DNA of 64,000 nucleotides from Anaerolineae bacterium (lineage in GTDB: Bacteria; Chloroflexota; Anaerolineae; Anaerolineales; Villigracilaceae): positions 1 to 64,000 of the forward strand of contig JAKLPV010000085.1 of NCBI GenBank assembly GCA_022013685.1, written 5' to 3'. Under the pieces are notes generated by a model. It did not search any database, was not told the DNA's origin, and saw nothing but the letters and a program-made list of their open reading frames with translations. Positions 34,132 through 42,685 of the stretch are shown piece after piece (position 1 is the first letter of the stretch; each line of letters starts with the position of its first letter). Both the position numbers and the translations under genes were made by a program.

Positions 34132-34923
34132 TTACTGACCGAAGTGTTTCAGGGCCAGGGCCTCGATGAAGCCATCATCTTGCAATTGTTTGATGACCTC
34201 GTTGATGGCCTGGGTCAATTCAGCATCGCCTTCAGGCAGGACGATATTGATCGGGCCGCTCGAAACGACACCTTCATAGATGATCTTCAACCCACCCAAT
34301 TGCTGGGCCAGGGCTTTCATCGGAATGGCGTCTGCCATCATGACCTCGATGCGGCCATTTTTCAGGTCGAGCGCGGCCTGATCGGCGCGATCATAGCGGA
34401 AGAGGTTACCTTCGGGCAAGAGACCTTCATCGACCAAGCCTGTTAGCCAGCCATCCTGCGTGGTTCCGGTTTGGACGCCCACTTTGTAAGCGGCGGCATC
34501 TTCGGGGTTCTGAATGCTCCCGGCAAAACCTTCGGCAACGGCAAAGGCATCTTCACCATCGTAATAGGCATCGCTGAAGTCTACGACCTGGTCGCGTTCC
34601 TCCGTGAAATTGAAAGCCGAAATGGAGGCGTCAATTTTGCCTTCCTGTACACCGGCGATCAGGCTGTCGAAGGGCATATCGACCCACTCAACCTTGACGC
34701 CCAGGCGTTTGGCGATCTCTTCCATCAGATCGATATCGAACCCGGCTTTGTTGCCGCTTTCATCCACATATTCGAAAGGCGGATAATCTGCACTTGTGCC
34801 AACTTTGATCACACCGGCTTTCTTGATGTTATCAAGATGACTACCCCCTGTTGCGCCAGCGCAAGCGGCGAGGACAAGGCTCAACACTGCAATCAGGGCA
34901 AACCAAATATACAGGCGTTTCAT
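34132..34923 (-). CDS. Amino-acid ABC transporter substrate-binding lipoprotein
   Basis: A 263-residue extracytoplasmic receptor (SBP_bac_3). The signal peptide ends in a lipobox, VLAAC, cysteine near residue 21. The mature part starts with IKKAGVIKVGTSADYPPFEYVDESGNKAGFDIDLMEEIAKRLGVKVEWVDMPFDSLIAGVQEGKID, a textbook polar amino-acid binding pattern. First gene of the operon, followed by the attenuator. The upstream 270 bases may carry a promoter (minus strand TTGTGA-18-TATTGT, weak) and a GCGCCAG/CTGGCGC hairpin at 35109-35128 of unknown role. Confidence 0.94.
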   Translation of the reverse strand: MKRLYIWFALIAVLSLVLAACAGATGGSHLDNIKKAGVIKVGTSADYPPFEYVDESGNKAGFDIDLMEEIAKRLGVKVEWVDMPFDSLIAGVQEGKIDASISAFNFTEERDQVVDFSDAYYDGEDAFAVAEGFAGSIQNPEDAAAYKVGVQTGTTQDGWLTGLVDEGLLPEGNLFRYDRADQAALDLKNGRIEVMMADAIPMKALAQQLGGLKIIYEGVVSSGPINIVLPEGDAELTQAINEVIKQLQDDGFIEALALKHFGQ

Positions 34924-35197
34924 ACTTCAATCCTTTCTAGGTTGGGGAATCGTTCTGAGAACACAGAACTTTTTTACAATAGCATACCTGGCAGGGCTTT
35001 CACAAGTGTAAAATGTCACACACTGCACGGGTATTTATCAGGATTGGAGAATCAAAAGGGACAGGCAGCTACTTGCCCATCCCTTTGCTCTCATACCGGA
35101 AAGTTTCGGCGCCAGTTTGCGCTGGCGCAAAGCATATTTTGAAAAATCGTTTTTAATAGGATAACCCCGAAATCAACAGGAAAATTTTTATTCCCAC

Positions 35198-35452
35198 TTA
35201 CCAGCTTTTTCTCAGCATCAGCAGCGGCACAAGGATGATCAGGAAGATCAGAATCCCGAGAAAAGTAATCCCATCGCTTTTCGCTGCCTGGGCGATCGTG
35301 CTGGCCATATCCTCATCATCCGCGGCCAGGTCAGGCTCGGGTGTTGGGGTGTCGATTTGAAAAAATGGGGCAGCAGCCTGGAAAGCCATCCCGCTCAAGG
35401 CCAATGCAGTCAATATCAATAAAATGAAAGTGATTTGGAGTTTTTGGGTCAT
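35198..35452 (-). CDS. Small hypothetical membrane protein
   Basis: About 84 residues with an N-terminal signal-like helix (LQITFILLILTALALSGMAF), an acidic T/P-rich extracytoplasmic part (DTPTPEPDLAADDEDM) and a C-terminal helix (ITFLGILIFLIILVPLLML) followed by RKSW. ATG 35452 is chosen; the track's earlier 35470 start adds six residues. The topology suggests a small bitopic envelope protein. Family not recognised. It is divergent from the cytochrome gene at 35595, with about 140 bases between them. Confidence 0.6.
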   Translation of the reverse strand: MTQKLQITFILLILTALALSGMAFQAAAPFFQIDTPTPEPDLAADDEDMASTIAQAAKSDGITFLGILIFLIILVPLLMLRKSW

Positions 35453-35594
35453 CGTTACAGATTTCACCAATTCGGGTGATGAAGTTTCACCCTAGTATAA
35501 CATGTGATAAAGGAGACCTTTCTTATCAATTATTAACTTTGAAAGTATAATTTTCATTAGAGGGTTCATCCACATAAGATGAGAGAGGTGAGTG

Positions 35595-36554
35595 ATGCGC
35601 AAGACAATGCGTTTTTTTGTTCTTATGCTTACGGTTGTTGTTTTTATGCTGGGCGTGGCAGCAGTTTCGGCGGCTAACCTTCCACAATCTGATGATGATA
35701 TCAGCGCTGGAGCGCAACTGTACGATAAGTGGTATGCGCGCCTAAGCGTCAGCGCACCTGAAGGCAACCATCCCCTCTGGGAACGCCAGACCAGCAATAC
35801 CCGATCCGGTGCGGAAACATGGCGTTGCGCCGAGTGCCACGGTTGGGACTACCAGGGCGCAGCAGGCGCATATGGCTCTGGCTCACACTACACTGGCTTC
35901 CCCAGCTTGTTTGTTCTGGCAGGCCGCCTGAGCGAACAGGAAATCATCGACCACCTGAACGGCAAGATCGACCCATTACATGATTTTTCGGGCCTGATGG
36001 ATGATAACAGCCTGCGCCAACTGGCTGTTTTCTTAAAAGAAGGGCTGGTTGATGACAGTGAGATCATCGACCCCGTTTCTTTGAAGGTTCGCAGCGGAAA
36101 CGTTGAAAACGGCAAGAACCGTTTTGAAACTGTTTGCGCTGCCTGTCATGGCGTGGACGGCAAGACCCAGGCCTTACACTCTGACGCTCTTGAGCAAAGC
36201 CTGGGCGATGTTGCCAGCCGTGACCCGTACCGCTTCTTGCATCGCTCACGCTTCGGCGTGGCCGGGGTCGTTATGCCGATTGGCCGCGACCTGGGTTGGA
36301 GTACGGATGACAGCCGGGATGTGCTGGCTTATGTTCAGACCCTGCCGACCACAACGGATAAACCCGTCCCGGCTGGCGCGGGCGCGGATTCTGAGCCGGC
36401 CCCCCAGGTCGGTGGCCCGGCTCCCGGTATCTTTGGTGGCATTGTGACAGGTCTGGGCGTCTTCTTTGGCATGTTTGGGATGAGCATCCTGTTTATCCTC
36501 GGTTTCGTTGCATTCCTGGGCGCAATCGTCTTTATTTTGAGCAAGCGCAAGTAG
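35595..36554 (+). CDS. Membrane-anchored diheme cytochrome c
   Basis: A 319-residue exported cytochrome. A signal peptide (MRKTMRFFVLMLTVVVFMLGVAAVSA) is followed by two cytochrome-c domains with heme sites CAECH near residue 78 and CAACH near residue 183. A C-terminal helix (GGIVTGLGVFFGMFGMSILFILGFVAFLGAIVFILSKRK) anchors it on the outer face of the membrane. ATG 35595 follows GAGAGGTGAGTG. It precedes the complex-III-like operon but is separated from it by repeat copy C, so it may be transcribed apart. A role accepting electrons from that complex is inferred from position. Confidence 0.85.
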   Translation: MRKTMRFFVLMLTVVVFMLGVAAVSAANLPQSDDDISAGAQLYDKWYARLSVSAPEGNHPLWERQTSNTRSGAETWRCAECHGWDYQGAAGAYGSGSHYTGFPSLFVLAGRLSEQEIIDHLNGKIDPLHDFSGLMDDNSLRQLAVFLKEGLVDDSEIIDPVSLKVRSGNVENGKNRFETVCAACHGVDGKTQALHSDALEQSLGDVASRDPYRFLHRSRFGVAGVVMPIGRDLGWSTDDSRDVLAYVQTLPTTTDKPVPAGAGADSEPAPQVGGPAPGIFGGIVTGLGVFFGMFGMSILFILGFVAFLGAIVFILSKRK

Positions 36555-36563
36555 ATTTTCAAG

Positions 36564-36648
36564 GCCCTGAGCGGAGTGCTGAGCGATAGCGAAGCGCGAA
36601 GTCGAAGGGCGGTTTGGGCGGAAAATATCCTTCGACTCCGCTCAGGAC
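36564..36648. repeat. Interleaved inverted-repeat element, copy C
   Basis: CCTGAGCGGAG near 36566 pairs with CTCCGCTCAGG near 36636, and GTCGAAGGGC (36601-36610) with TCCTTCGAC (36628-36636). It lies between the diheme cytochrome gene and the pentaheme gene. Here the two right arms are fused as TCCTTCGACTCCGCTCAGGAC. Confidence 0.82.
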
Positions 36649-36682
36649 AAGTGATTTTGTAACCCCCTCTTTAGGAGAGCGC

Positions 36683-37264
36683 ATGGAGCGAATTTTTGAA
36701 GTTTTGAAAAAGCCCGCCGTCTACTATTCACTGCTGATTGCAGTGTTGGCAGTGGTGGGTGGCGCGGCCTGGGCCGTTTATCAAACCCAGATACCGCCTG
36801 AACAGCCAATCAACTTTCCCCATAATATTCATGTTGGCCTGCAAATGCAATGTCTGTATTGTCACCCCGGCGCATGGCGGCAGGCCTCGGCAGGGCTGCC
36901 CACCCAGGATAAATGCTGGGCCTGCCATCAGCAGTTGAAGAAATACTCCGACCCGGCAGCCATTGTCCCGTTGGAAGAATGGCCGGTTGAACTGCAAAAG
37001 CTGGCGGGTTATGTTGAAAGGAACGAGCCTATTCCCTGGGTTCCGGTGGCGATTGTGCCTGACCATGTCCACTTCAACCATCGCCCTCACATTGCGGCCG
37101 AACTGGCCTGCCAGGATTGTCACGGCGATATGAGCAAGGTAACCGTGGCTGAAAATCCGCAGACCATGAACATGGGCTGGTGCATCACCTGTCACCAGAA
37201 AAAAACAGTTGATGACCCCGAGAAGCGCGAAAAACTGATTTCGTGTGAGACCTGTCACTACTAG
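36683..37264 (+). CDS. actA: Pentaheme cytochrome c, alternative complex III subunit A-like
   Basis: A 193-residue membrane-anchored multiheme cytochrome. One N-terminal helix (VYYSLLIAVLAVVGGAAWAVYQ) precedes five heme-binding motifs in order: CLYCH, CWACH, CQDCH, CITCH and CETCH, the last two residues before the stop being part of the tail. Five hemes match ActA of alternative complex III; the related Qrc complex has six. It should pass electrons from the quinol side to monoheme acceptors outside the membrane. Start ATG 36683 follows AGGAGAGCGC; the track start 36614 lies inside repeat copy C. It opens a seven-gene rightward operon. Confidence 0.9.
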   Translation: MERIFEVLKKPAVYYSLLIAVLAVVGGAAWAVYQTQIPPEQPINFPHNIHVGLQMQCLYCHPGAWRQASAGLPTQDKCWACHQQLKKYSDPAAIVPLEEWPVELQKLAGYVERNEPIPWVPVAIVPDHVHFNHRPHIAAELACQDCHGDMSKVTVAENPQTMNMGWCITCHQKKTVDDPEKREKLISCETCHY

Positions 37265-37292
37265 GCCTGGCCGAAAGGATGAATAAATAACC

Positions 37293-39437
37293 ATGAGTGA
37301 GAATATTTCCCGGCGCGACTTTATCAAGCTGGCAGGCATCACAGGCGCAACCACAGCGGTTCTAACCGGGTGCGGCCCGGCTTCGCGTTACGTCGTCCGC
37401 GAACCGTACACCAAAATGCCGGAATACAACTACAACGGCCAGAGTACCCACTACGCTACCACCTGCCGCGAATGTTCGGCGGGCTGTGGGCTGGTTGTGC
37501 GCACCATGCAAGGCCGCGCCCTCAAAGTCGAGGGCAACAAGTACCACCCGGCCAACCTGGGCAAAACCTGCGCCCGCGGTCAGGCCGGCTTGCATGGCCT
37601 GTATAACCCTGATCGCATCCAAAAACCGGTGGATAAAAGCGGGACAAATATGGACTGGGAGGCCGCCATCGGCGTGGTGGCCGATACCCTGGGCAAATAC
37701 CAGCCCGATCAGATTGCCTTCCTGACCGGTCTCGCCCCCGACCATCTGTTTGACCTTTTCGGGGAAGTTGCCAAAGCCTTTGGCATCCCCGCTCCGCTGC
37801 GTTATGGCGCGCTCGGGATGTTCGAGGCCCGCGCCACCCTGGGCGAGGCCGCTCGCGCGCTCTTCGGCCAGCCCAACAACCTGTTCTTCGACCTGGCTGA
37901 AGCGGATGTGACTTTTTCCTTCGGCGCGAATTTCCTCGAAACATGGATATCCCCGGTTGCTTACACGCGCGGATTTGCCAAAATGCGCCAGGGAACAGCC
38001 GGAAAACGCGGCTACCTGGTCCATTTTGAGCCGCGCCTTTCGCAGACTGCCGTCAAAGCCGACGAATGGTTTACGATCAAGCCGGGCAGTGAGGGCTTGC
38101 TGGCGCTGGCGCTGGGCAAATTGATCGCCGAACAACAGGGTAAGGTCATTGCCGCCTATGAAAGCGTGGATGTAGTTGCTGCCGCCGAAGCCGCCGGCCT
38201 CGAGCTTGAAACGCTCGAACGTCTGGCGCGCATCTATGGCAACGCCAAACGCGCTCTGGCCATCCCTGGCGGCGCGCCGCTGGCCCAGAGCAACGGCCTG
38301 GACGCGGCCAAAGCCATCCTGTCGTTGAATGCCCTGGCGGGCAACCTGGGTCAGCCCGGCGGCGTCTTCCTGACCCCGGCGGCCCCGGTCAACGATGCTT
38401 ACCACCGTCCGGCCAATGCCAAGGAACTGGCAGTGCTGGTCGAGAAAATGGTCTCCGGCCAGATCAAGGCCCTGTTCGTGCATGGCGTCAACCCGGTCTT
38501 TGAAATCCCGGCCGCGTTGGGCTTTTCTGCCGCGCTCGACAAAGTCGAAACGGTCATTTCTTTTGCTTCCTTCCCCGATGAAACCGCAGCCAAAGCCGAT
38601 TACATCTTCCCCGACCACACTGCCCTCGAATCGTGGGGCTACCAGCGCCTGCCGGGCGGAGCGGGAGAATCGACGCTTTCCGGCTCGCAGCCGGTGGTCG
38701 CACCGTTCTACGACACCCGCGCCACGGCCGATGTCTTGCTGGCTGCCGCCGAACAGGCTGGCAAAGCCCTGCCTTATAAAGATGAAGTTGCTTTTATCCA
38801 GGCCAAGATCGAAAAATTGGTGACTACCGAAGGCGGCTTCCACGCAGCCTCTGAGATCAACACCTTTTGGGCGCAGTTCCAGCAGTTTGGCGGTTGGTGG
38901 ACCAACGATGCCAAATTCGGCAGCCCGACCTCGTCGGTACTGGAGAAGGCCCTCAGCGTGCGCGAAGCTGAATATGAAGGCGAGGGCGAGTTCCACCTTT
39001 TCACCTACGTCTCACCGATTCTGGGCGAAGCCGGCGCGAACAAACCCTGGCTGCAAGAAGTCCCTGACCCTGTTACCACCGTAATGTGGAATTCATGGGT
39101 CGAGATTAATCCCTATACGGCCAAACAACTCGGCCTGCACGATGATGACGTGGTGCGGATTGTCTCGCCCTTCGGTGCGGTCGAAGTTTCCGTATATCTG
39201 TACCCGGCCATCCGTCCGGATGTGATCGCGATGCCCTTCGGGCAGGGTCACACTGCTTATGGCCGCTACGCTGAAGGGCGCGGCGTTAATCCCGCCGATT
39301 TATTCGGTACAAAGACCAACGATGCGGGCGATCTGGCTTATGCCGGAATCAAGGTCAAAATTGAGAAAACCGGCAAAACGCGCCCGCTCTCGCGCCTCGA
39401 AAGCCGGATCGGCGTTTATGGGTTTGAGGAGCACTAA
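37293..39437 (+). CDS. Molybdopterin-oxidoreductase-like subunit of the complex, separate from the FeS subunit (ActB1/QrcB-like)
   Basis: A 714-residue exported protein. The N-terminus has a twin-arginine signal (SRRDFIKLAG) ending in a lipobox-like LTGC, so Tat export and lipid anchoring are both plausible. Next comes a four-cysteine cluster motif, CRECSAGCG ... KTCARGQ, then a molybdopterin-oxidoreductase fold and a C-terminal domain (SWVEINPYTAKQLGLHDDDVVRIVSPFG). In alternative complex III this domain is part of ActB and carries no cofactor metal; in Qrc it is a separate protein as here. It is therefore unlikely to be a catalytic molybdoenzyme. Spacing to the FeS gene is 3 bases. Confidence 0.88.
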   Translation: MSENISRRDFIKLAGITGATTAVLTGCGPASRYVVREPYTKMPEYNYNGQSTHYATTCRECSAGCGLVVRTMQGRALKVEGNKYHPANLGKTCARGQAGLHGLYNPDRIQKPVDKSGTNMDWEAAIGVVADTLGKYQPDQIAFLTGLAPDHLFDLFGEVAKAFGIPAPLRYGALGMFEARATLGEAARALFGQPNNLFFDLAEADVTFSFGANFLETWISPVAYTRGFAKMRQGTAGKRGYLVHFEPRLSQTAVKADEWFTIKPGSEGLLALALGKLIAEQQGKVIAAYESVDVVAAAEAAGLELETLERLARIYGNAKRALAIPGGAPLAQSNGLDAAKAILSLNALAGNLGQPGGVFLTPAAPVNDAYHRPANAKELAVLVEKMVSGQIKALFVHGVNPVFEIPAALGFSAALDKVETVISFASFPDETAAKADYIFPDHTALESWGYQRLPGGAGESTLSGSQPVVAPFYDTRATADVLLAAAEQAGKALPYKDEVAFIQAKIEKLVTTEGGFHAASEINTFWAQFQQFGGWWTNDAKFGSPTSSVLEKALSVREAEYEGEGEFHLFTYVSPILGEAGANKPWLQEVPDPVTTVMWNSWVEINPYTAKQLGLHDDDVVRIVSPFGAVEVSVYLYPAIRPDVIAMPFGQGHTAYGRYAEGRGVNPADLFGTKTNDAGDLAYAGIKVKIEKTGKTRPLSRLESRIGVYGFEEH

Positions 39438-39440
39438 ATC

Positions 39441-40196
39441 ATGGCGAAGAATCATAATATTCCCGAATTTAAGGCCGAGTGGAAAGAAGGCGAGGAAGGC
39501 AAGTGGGGTATGGCCATCGATATGGACATCTGCACCGGCTGTAACGCCTGTGTGGCGGCCTGCGCGATGGAAAATAATATCCCGTTTGTGGGTGAGGAAG
39601 ATGCCGGTTACGGGCGTGGAATGCACTGGATCCGCATCGAGCGTCTGTGGGAAGGCGAATATCCTGAAATTAAGACCGAGTTCCAGCCGGTAATGTGCCA
39701 GCAGTGCGGCAGCGCGCCCTGTGAACCGGTTTGCCCGGTCTTTGCTTCGGTGCATAGCCAGGCCGAAAAACTGAACGTGCAGGTCTACAACCGCTGCATC
39801 GGAACCCGTTACTGCGCCAACAACTGCCCGTATGTCGCGCGCACCTTCAACTCGCGCGATTATGACCGGCCCGAGCCGCTCAACAATCAACTTAATCCGG
39901 ATGTGACCGTCCGTCGCCGGGGTGTGATGGAAAAATGCACCTTCTGCATCCAGCGCATTCACAAAGGGCAAGACCAGGCCAAATCGGAAGGGCGCGATGT
40001 CCATGATGGCGAAGTCCAACCGGCTTGCGCCCAGGCCTGCCCGGCAGATGCGATTGTCTTTGGCCGCATCGACGATCCTGAAAGCCGCGTCAGCAAACTT
40101 GCCAAACAGGGCCGCGGCTATAAAATGTTGGAAGATCTGAACACCCTGCCGTCGGTCACTTATCTCAAGGGAGGCTCGCATGTCCGTAATGGCTAA
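39441..40196 (+). CDS. Ferredoxin-type iron-sulfur subunit (ActB2/QrcC-like)
   Basis: A 251-residue soluble protein with four iron-sulfur cluster sites of the DmsB/NrfC kind: CTGCNACVAAC, CQQCGSAPCEPVC, CIGTRYCANNCPY and later KCTFC plus ACAQACPADA. In the third site the second cysteine is replaced by threonine (CIGT), which predicts a [3Fe-4S] centre, as reported for ActB2. It should relay electrons between the quinol site and the heme subunits. In typical alternative complex III it is fused to ActB1; here it is free-standing. Its 3' end overlaps the actC start by 17 bases. Confidence 0.9.
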   Translation: MAKNHNIPEFKAEWKEGEEGKWGMAIDMDICTGCNACVAACAMENNIPFVGEEDAGYGRGMHWIRIERLWEGEYPEIKTEFQPVMCQQCGSAPCEPVCPVFASVHSQAEKLNVQVYNRCIGTRYCANNCPYVARTFNSRDYDRPEPLNNQLNPDVTVRRRGVMEKCTFCIQRIHKGQDQAKSEGRDVHDGEVQPACAQACPADAIVFGRIDDPESRVSKLAKQGRGYKMLEDLNTLPSVTYLKGGSHVRNG

Positions 40197-41631
40197 ACCG
40201 CTTGCGCATGCGCACGGCCACGACAGCGAAGCGCACGACCACGAGGCCGAACTGCGCAAGGAACACCTGTTGCTCGACCCCAAACCGCGCGGCGAAATGA
40301 ACGCGATGGTAATGGATATGATGGGCGGCACATCCTGGAAGTTCTGGGTGGTGGCAGCCATCATGGGCATGCTCGTTTTGTGGGGACTGGTTTACTCGTG
40401 GGGCATGATGATTGCCAACGGCCTCGGGCTGGCAGGTGTCAACCAGCCGGTTTACTGGGGCTTGTTCCTGGTGCACACCGTTTTCTGGATCGGTATCAGT
40501 CACGCCGGGACCTTCGTTTCAGCCCTGCTGCGGGTCTTCAAGGCCGAATTTCGGCGTCCGTTTACCCGCGCCGCTGAATTGATGACGACTTTTTCGCTGG
40601 CGCAGGCTGCGGTCATGATTTTTGCTCACATGGGCCGCGTTTGGCTGGCCTATTGGATGTTTCCCCTGCCGAACCAGCGTCAGATCTGGCCCAATTTCCA
40701 CTCCCCGTTGATGTGGGACTTCCTGGCGATCAACACCTACCTGCTGTCCTCGACCATGTACTTGTTCCTGCCGCTGATCCCCGACCTGGCGATGGCGCGT
40801 GACCGCTCGACCGGCTGGCGCAAGAAGTTGTACAGCATCCTGGCCCTGGGTTGGCGCGGCACTGAAGGCGAGTGGACTCACCTGCGCACGGCGCTCAATA
40901 TCTTTGCCTTTGCGATCCTGCCGATCATGTTCTCGGTCCATACCATCGTTTCGTGGGACTTTGCGGTCGCGATGCGCCCGGGTTGGTCTTCTACCATCTT
41001 TGGCCCATACTTCGTGGTCGGCGCGATCCACTCTGGTGTCGCGGCGGTTGGCATGGTGCTGGTGGTTATTCGTCAGTTCATGAAGAACATGACCTACTTC
41101 ATCCGCCCCGAGCACTTTGATGCGCTCGGCAAATTGATGCTGATCATCTCGATGGCCTGGGCCTACTTCTTCTTCAATGATTTCATGGTGCAGTGGTACG
41201 GCGGCGACAAGTGGACCGATGAACTGCTGCACTTCCACGAGGCCGGAAAATGGGGTTGGATCTGGTTCATGATGTTGATCTGCAACATTGCTGTGCCCTG
41301 GTTGACCCTGTGGAGCAAGACCATTCGCCGCACGCCCTGGGCAATGTTTATCATCGGCCTGCTGATCAATGTCGGCATGTGGGCTGAGCGCTTCATCATT
41401 ATCCCGGTTTCGCTCTCGATTAACCGCATGCCCTTCCGCTGGGGCGATTACGAACCGGGTGTCGAAGTTCCCATTTTCATTGGCTCGGTGGCTTTCTTTA
41501 TCCTGCTTTACATGCTGGCTTCGCGCATTATTCCGCTCGTGCCGGTCTGGGAAGTGCAGGAAGGCCAGATGGCCCATTCCATTCGCAAATACGGTAAAGA
41601 ACCTGTCGTTACCGTCAGCGATTTGGAGTAA
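40180..41631 (+). CDS. actC: NrfD-type quinol-binding membrane subunit (ActC-like)
   Basis: A 483-residue NrfD/PsrC-family membrane protein with about ten helices. A histidine-rich cytoplasmic start (HAHGHDSEAHDHEAE) precedes them. The pattern NQPVYWGLFLVHTVFWIGISHAGTFVSALLRVFKAEFRRPFTRAAELMT is typical of ActC. ATG 40180 follows AAGGGAGG inside the end of the FeS gene. This is the only NrfD protein in the operon. Canonical alternative complex III has a second one, ActF. The quinone reaction is inferred from the family. Confidence 0.92.
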   Translation: MSVMAKPLAHAHGHDSEAHDHEAELRKEHLLLDPKPRGEMNAMVMDMMGGTSWKFWVVAAIMGMLVLWGLVYSWGMMIANGLGLAGVNQPVYWGLFLVHTVFWIGISHAGTFVSALLRVFKAEFRRPFTRAAELMTTFSLAQAAVMIFAHMGRVWLAYWMFPLPNQRQIWPNFHSPLMWDFLAINTYLLSSTMYLFLPLIPDLAMARDRSTGWRKKLYSILALGWRGTEGEWTHLRTALNIFAFAILPIMFSVHTIVSWDFAVAMRPGWSSTIFGPYFVVGAIHSGVAAVGMVLVVIRQFMKNMTYFIRPEHFDALGKLMLIISMAWAYFFFNDFMVQWYGGDKWTDELLHFHEAGKWGWIWFMMLICNIAVPWLTLWSKTIRRTPWAMFIIGLLINVGMWAERFIIIPVSLSINRMPFRWGDYEPGVEVPIFIGSVAFFILLYMLASRIIPLVPVWEVQEGQMAHSIRKYGKEPVVTVSDLE

Positions 41632-41640
41632 CGGAGGCCC

Positions 41641-42168
41641 ATGATGACAGAAAAAAATATGCTTTTGGCCCTTTTTGAAGAAGTAAACCGCACGGCCCTG
41701 GCCGTCGATAAGTTGCGCGCGCTGGGCATTGACAACGAACATGTCAATGTGATCTCCGGCACGCCGATCACCGAGGCCATGCTCGGACGGCCTCACCAGT
41801 GGACCAACGTTCCGCGCCTGGCCATGGGTGGCGCGTTGGGTGGAATGCTGATCGGCATTCTGCTTGCCTTCGCCACGCCGGCCCTGTACCCGGTCTACGT
41901 CGGCGGACAGCCGCTCTTCCCTGTACCGCCGAGCATCGTGGTGCTGTTCGAAATGACCATGCTCGGCATTATGTTGAGTACTTTTTTGGGCGTTTTCCTC
42001 GATTCGCGCTTTCCATCCTACAGCCCGAAGGTTTATGTGCCCGAGATCAGTGATGGTTATATTGCCCTGCTGATCGATTGCCCGGCTGAGATGGAAGATG
42101 AAGTGAAAAAAGCCATGACCGAGGTTGGCGCTGAATCGGTTAAATATGCGGAGGTTCAACCGCTATGA
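41641..42168 (+). CDS. actD: DUF3341 membrane subunit (ActD-like)
   Basis: A 175-residue protein. A cytoplasmic N-terminal ferredoxin-like part (LLALFEEVNRTALAVDKLRALGIDNEHVNVIS) precedes two helices, LAMGGALGGMLIGILLAFATPALYPVYV and VVLFEMTMLGIMLSTFLGVFLDS, and a short C-terminal cytoplasmic part. This is the DUF3341/ActD layout, a structural subunit of alternative complex III that is absent from Qrc. It starts ATGATG after GGAGGCCC. Its stop overlaps the next start as ATGA. Confidence 0.88.
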   Translation: MMTEKNMLLALFEEVNRTALAVDKLRALGIDNEHVNVISGTPITEAMLGRPHQWTNVPRLAMGGALGGMLIGILLAFATPALYPVYVGGQPLFPVPPSIVVLFEMTMLGIMLSTFLGVFLDSRFPSYSPKVYVPEISDGYIALLIDCPAEMEDEVKKAMTEVGAESVKYAEVQPL

Positions 42169-42677
42169 GCCTGATGACTCGTTTAATTCTTGTGATACTC
42201 GTTGTTGCAACTCTGCTTGGCGGTGTGATGTTGTTTACCTACGACATCATTAAACTGGAATGGGTTTCCTTCATGGAAATCCAACCATCCTACCGCGCCA
42301 TGGACAATCCCCTGGCCGTTGCCGCCAATTCGATTCCCTTCGAGGGCGCGGCCTATATTCCGGGCCAGGGCGCGCCGGTCAACCCGATCGAAGCCGATGA
42401 AGTTTCGGTCGAGCGCGGACGGGTGCTGTTCAGCGTCAACTGCGTCATGTGCCACGGCGCAACCGGCGAAGGCAACGGAATCGTCGGTGGGGCGCTGGTC
42501 AACCCGCCTGCCAATCTGACCGGCGATGTGACCCAGTCTAAATCGGACGGCACGCTCTTCCTGACCATCTCGACTGGCGTTGCTGGCCGCATGCCCGCCC
42601 TCAACGAAAACCTGACTGTGCGCGACCGCTGGGACCTGGTCAACTACATTCGCACGCTTGAGCCTTCCCAGCCTTAG
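42165..42677 (+). CDS. actE: Monoheme cytochrome c subunit (ActE-like)
   Basis: A 170-residue cytochrome with one N-terminal helix (LILVILVVATLLGGVMLFTYDI) that probably stays as anchor. A single c-type heme site, NCVMCHGATGEG, lies near residue 91, and the likely axial methionine is in GVAGRMPALNENL near residue 145. Length and layout match ActE, the electron exit of alternative complex III. The start overlaps actD by four bases (ATGA). It is followed after 8 bases by another heme protein. Confidence 0.88.
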   Translation: MSLMTRLILVILVVATLLGGVMLFTYDIIKLEWVSFMEIQPSYRAMDNPLAVAANSIPFEGAAYIPGQGAPVNPIEADEVSVERGRVLFSVNCVMCHGATGEGNGIVGGALVNPPANLTGDVTQSKSDGTLFLTISTGVAGRMPALNENLTVRDRWDLVNYIRTLEPSQP

Positions 42678-42685
42678 GAGACGCA

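Noticed and set aside
37362-38996. 544-codon minus-strand ORF
   Set aside because: Shadow of the molybdopterin-like subunit gene; no motif and no ribosome binding site.
37293-39437. Catalytic molybdoenzyme (formate dehydrogenase or nitrate reductase)
   Set aside because: Context of pentaheme, NrfD and DUF3341 genes fits a cofactor-less complex subunit; no clear molybdenum-ligand motif was seen.
40519-42159. 546-codon minus-strand ORF
   Set aside because: It lies entirely antisense to actC and actD, which have family motifs. Its composition (many H, Q, R, D) is the usual antisense shadow of GC-rich genes.
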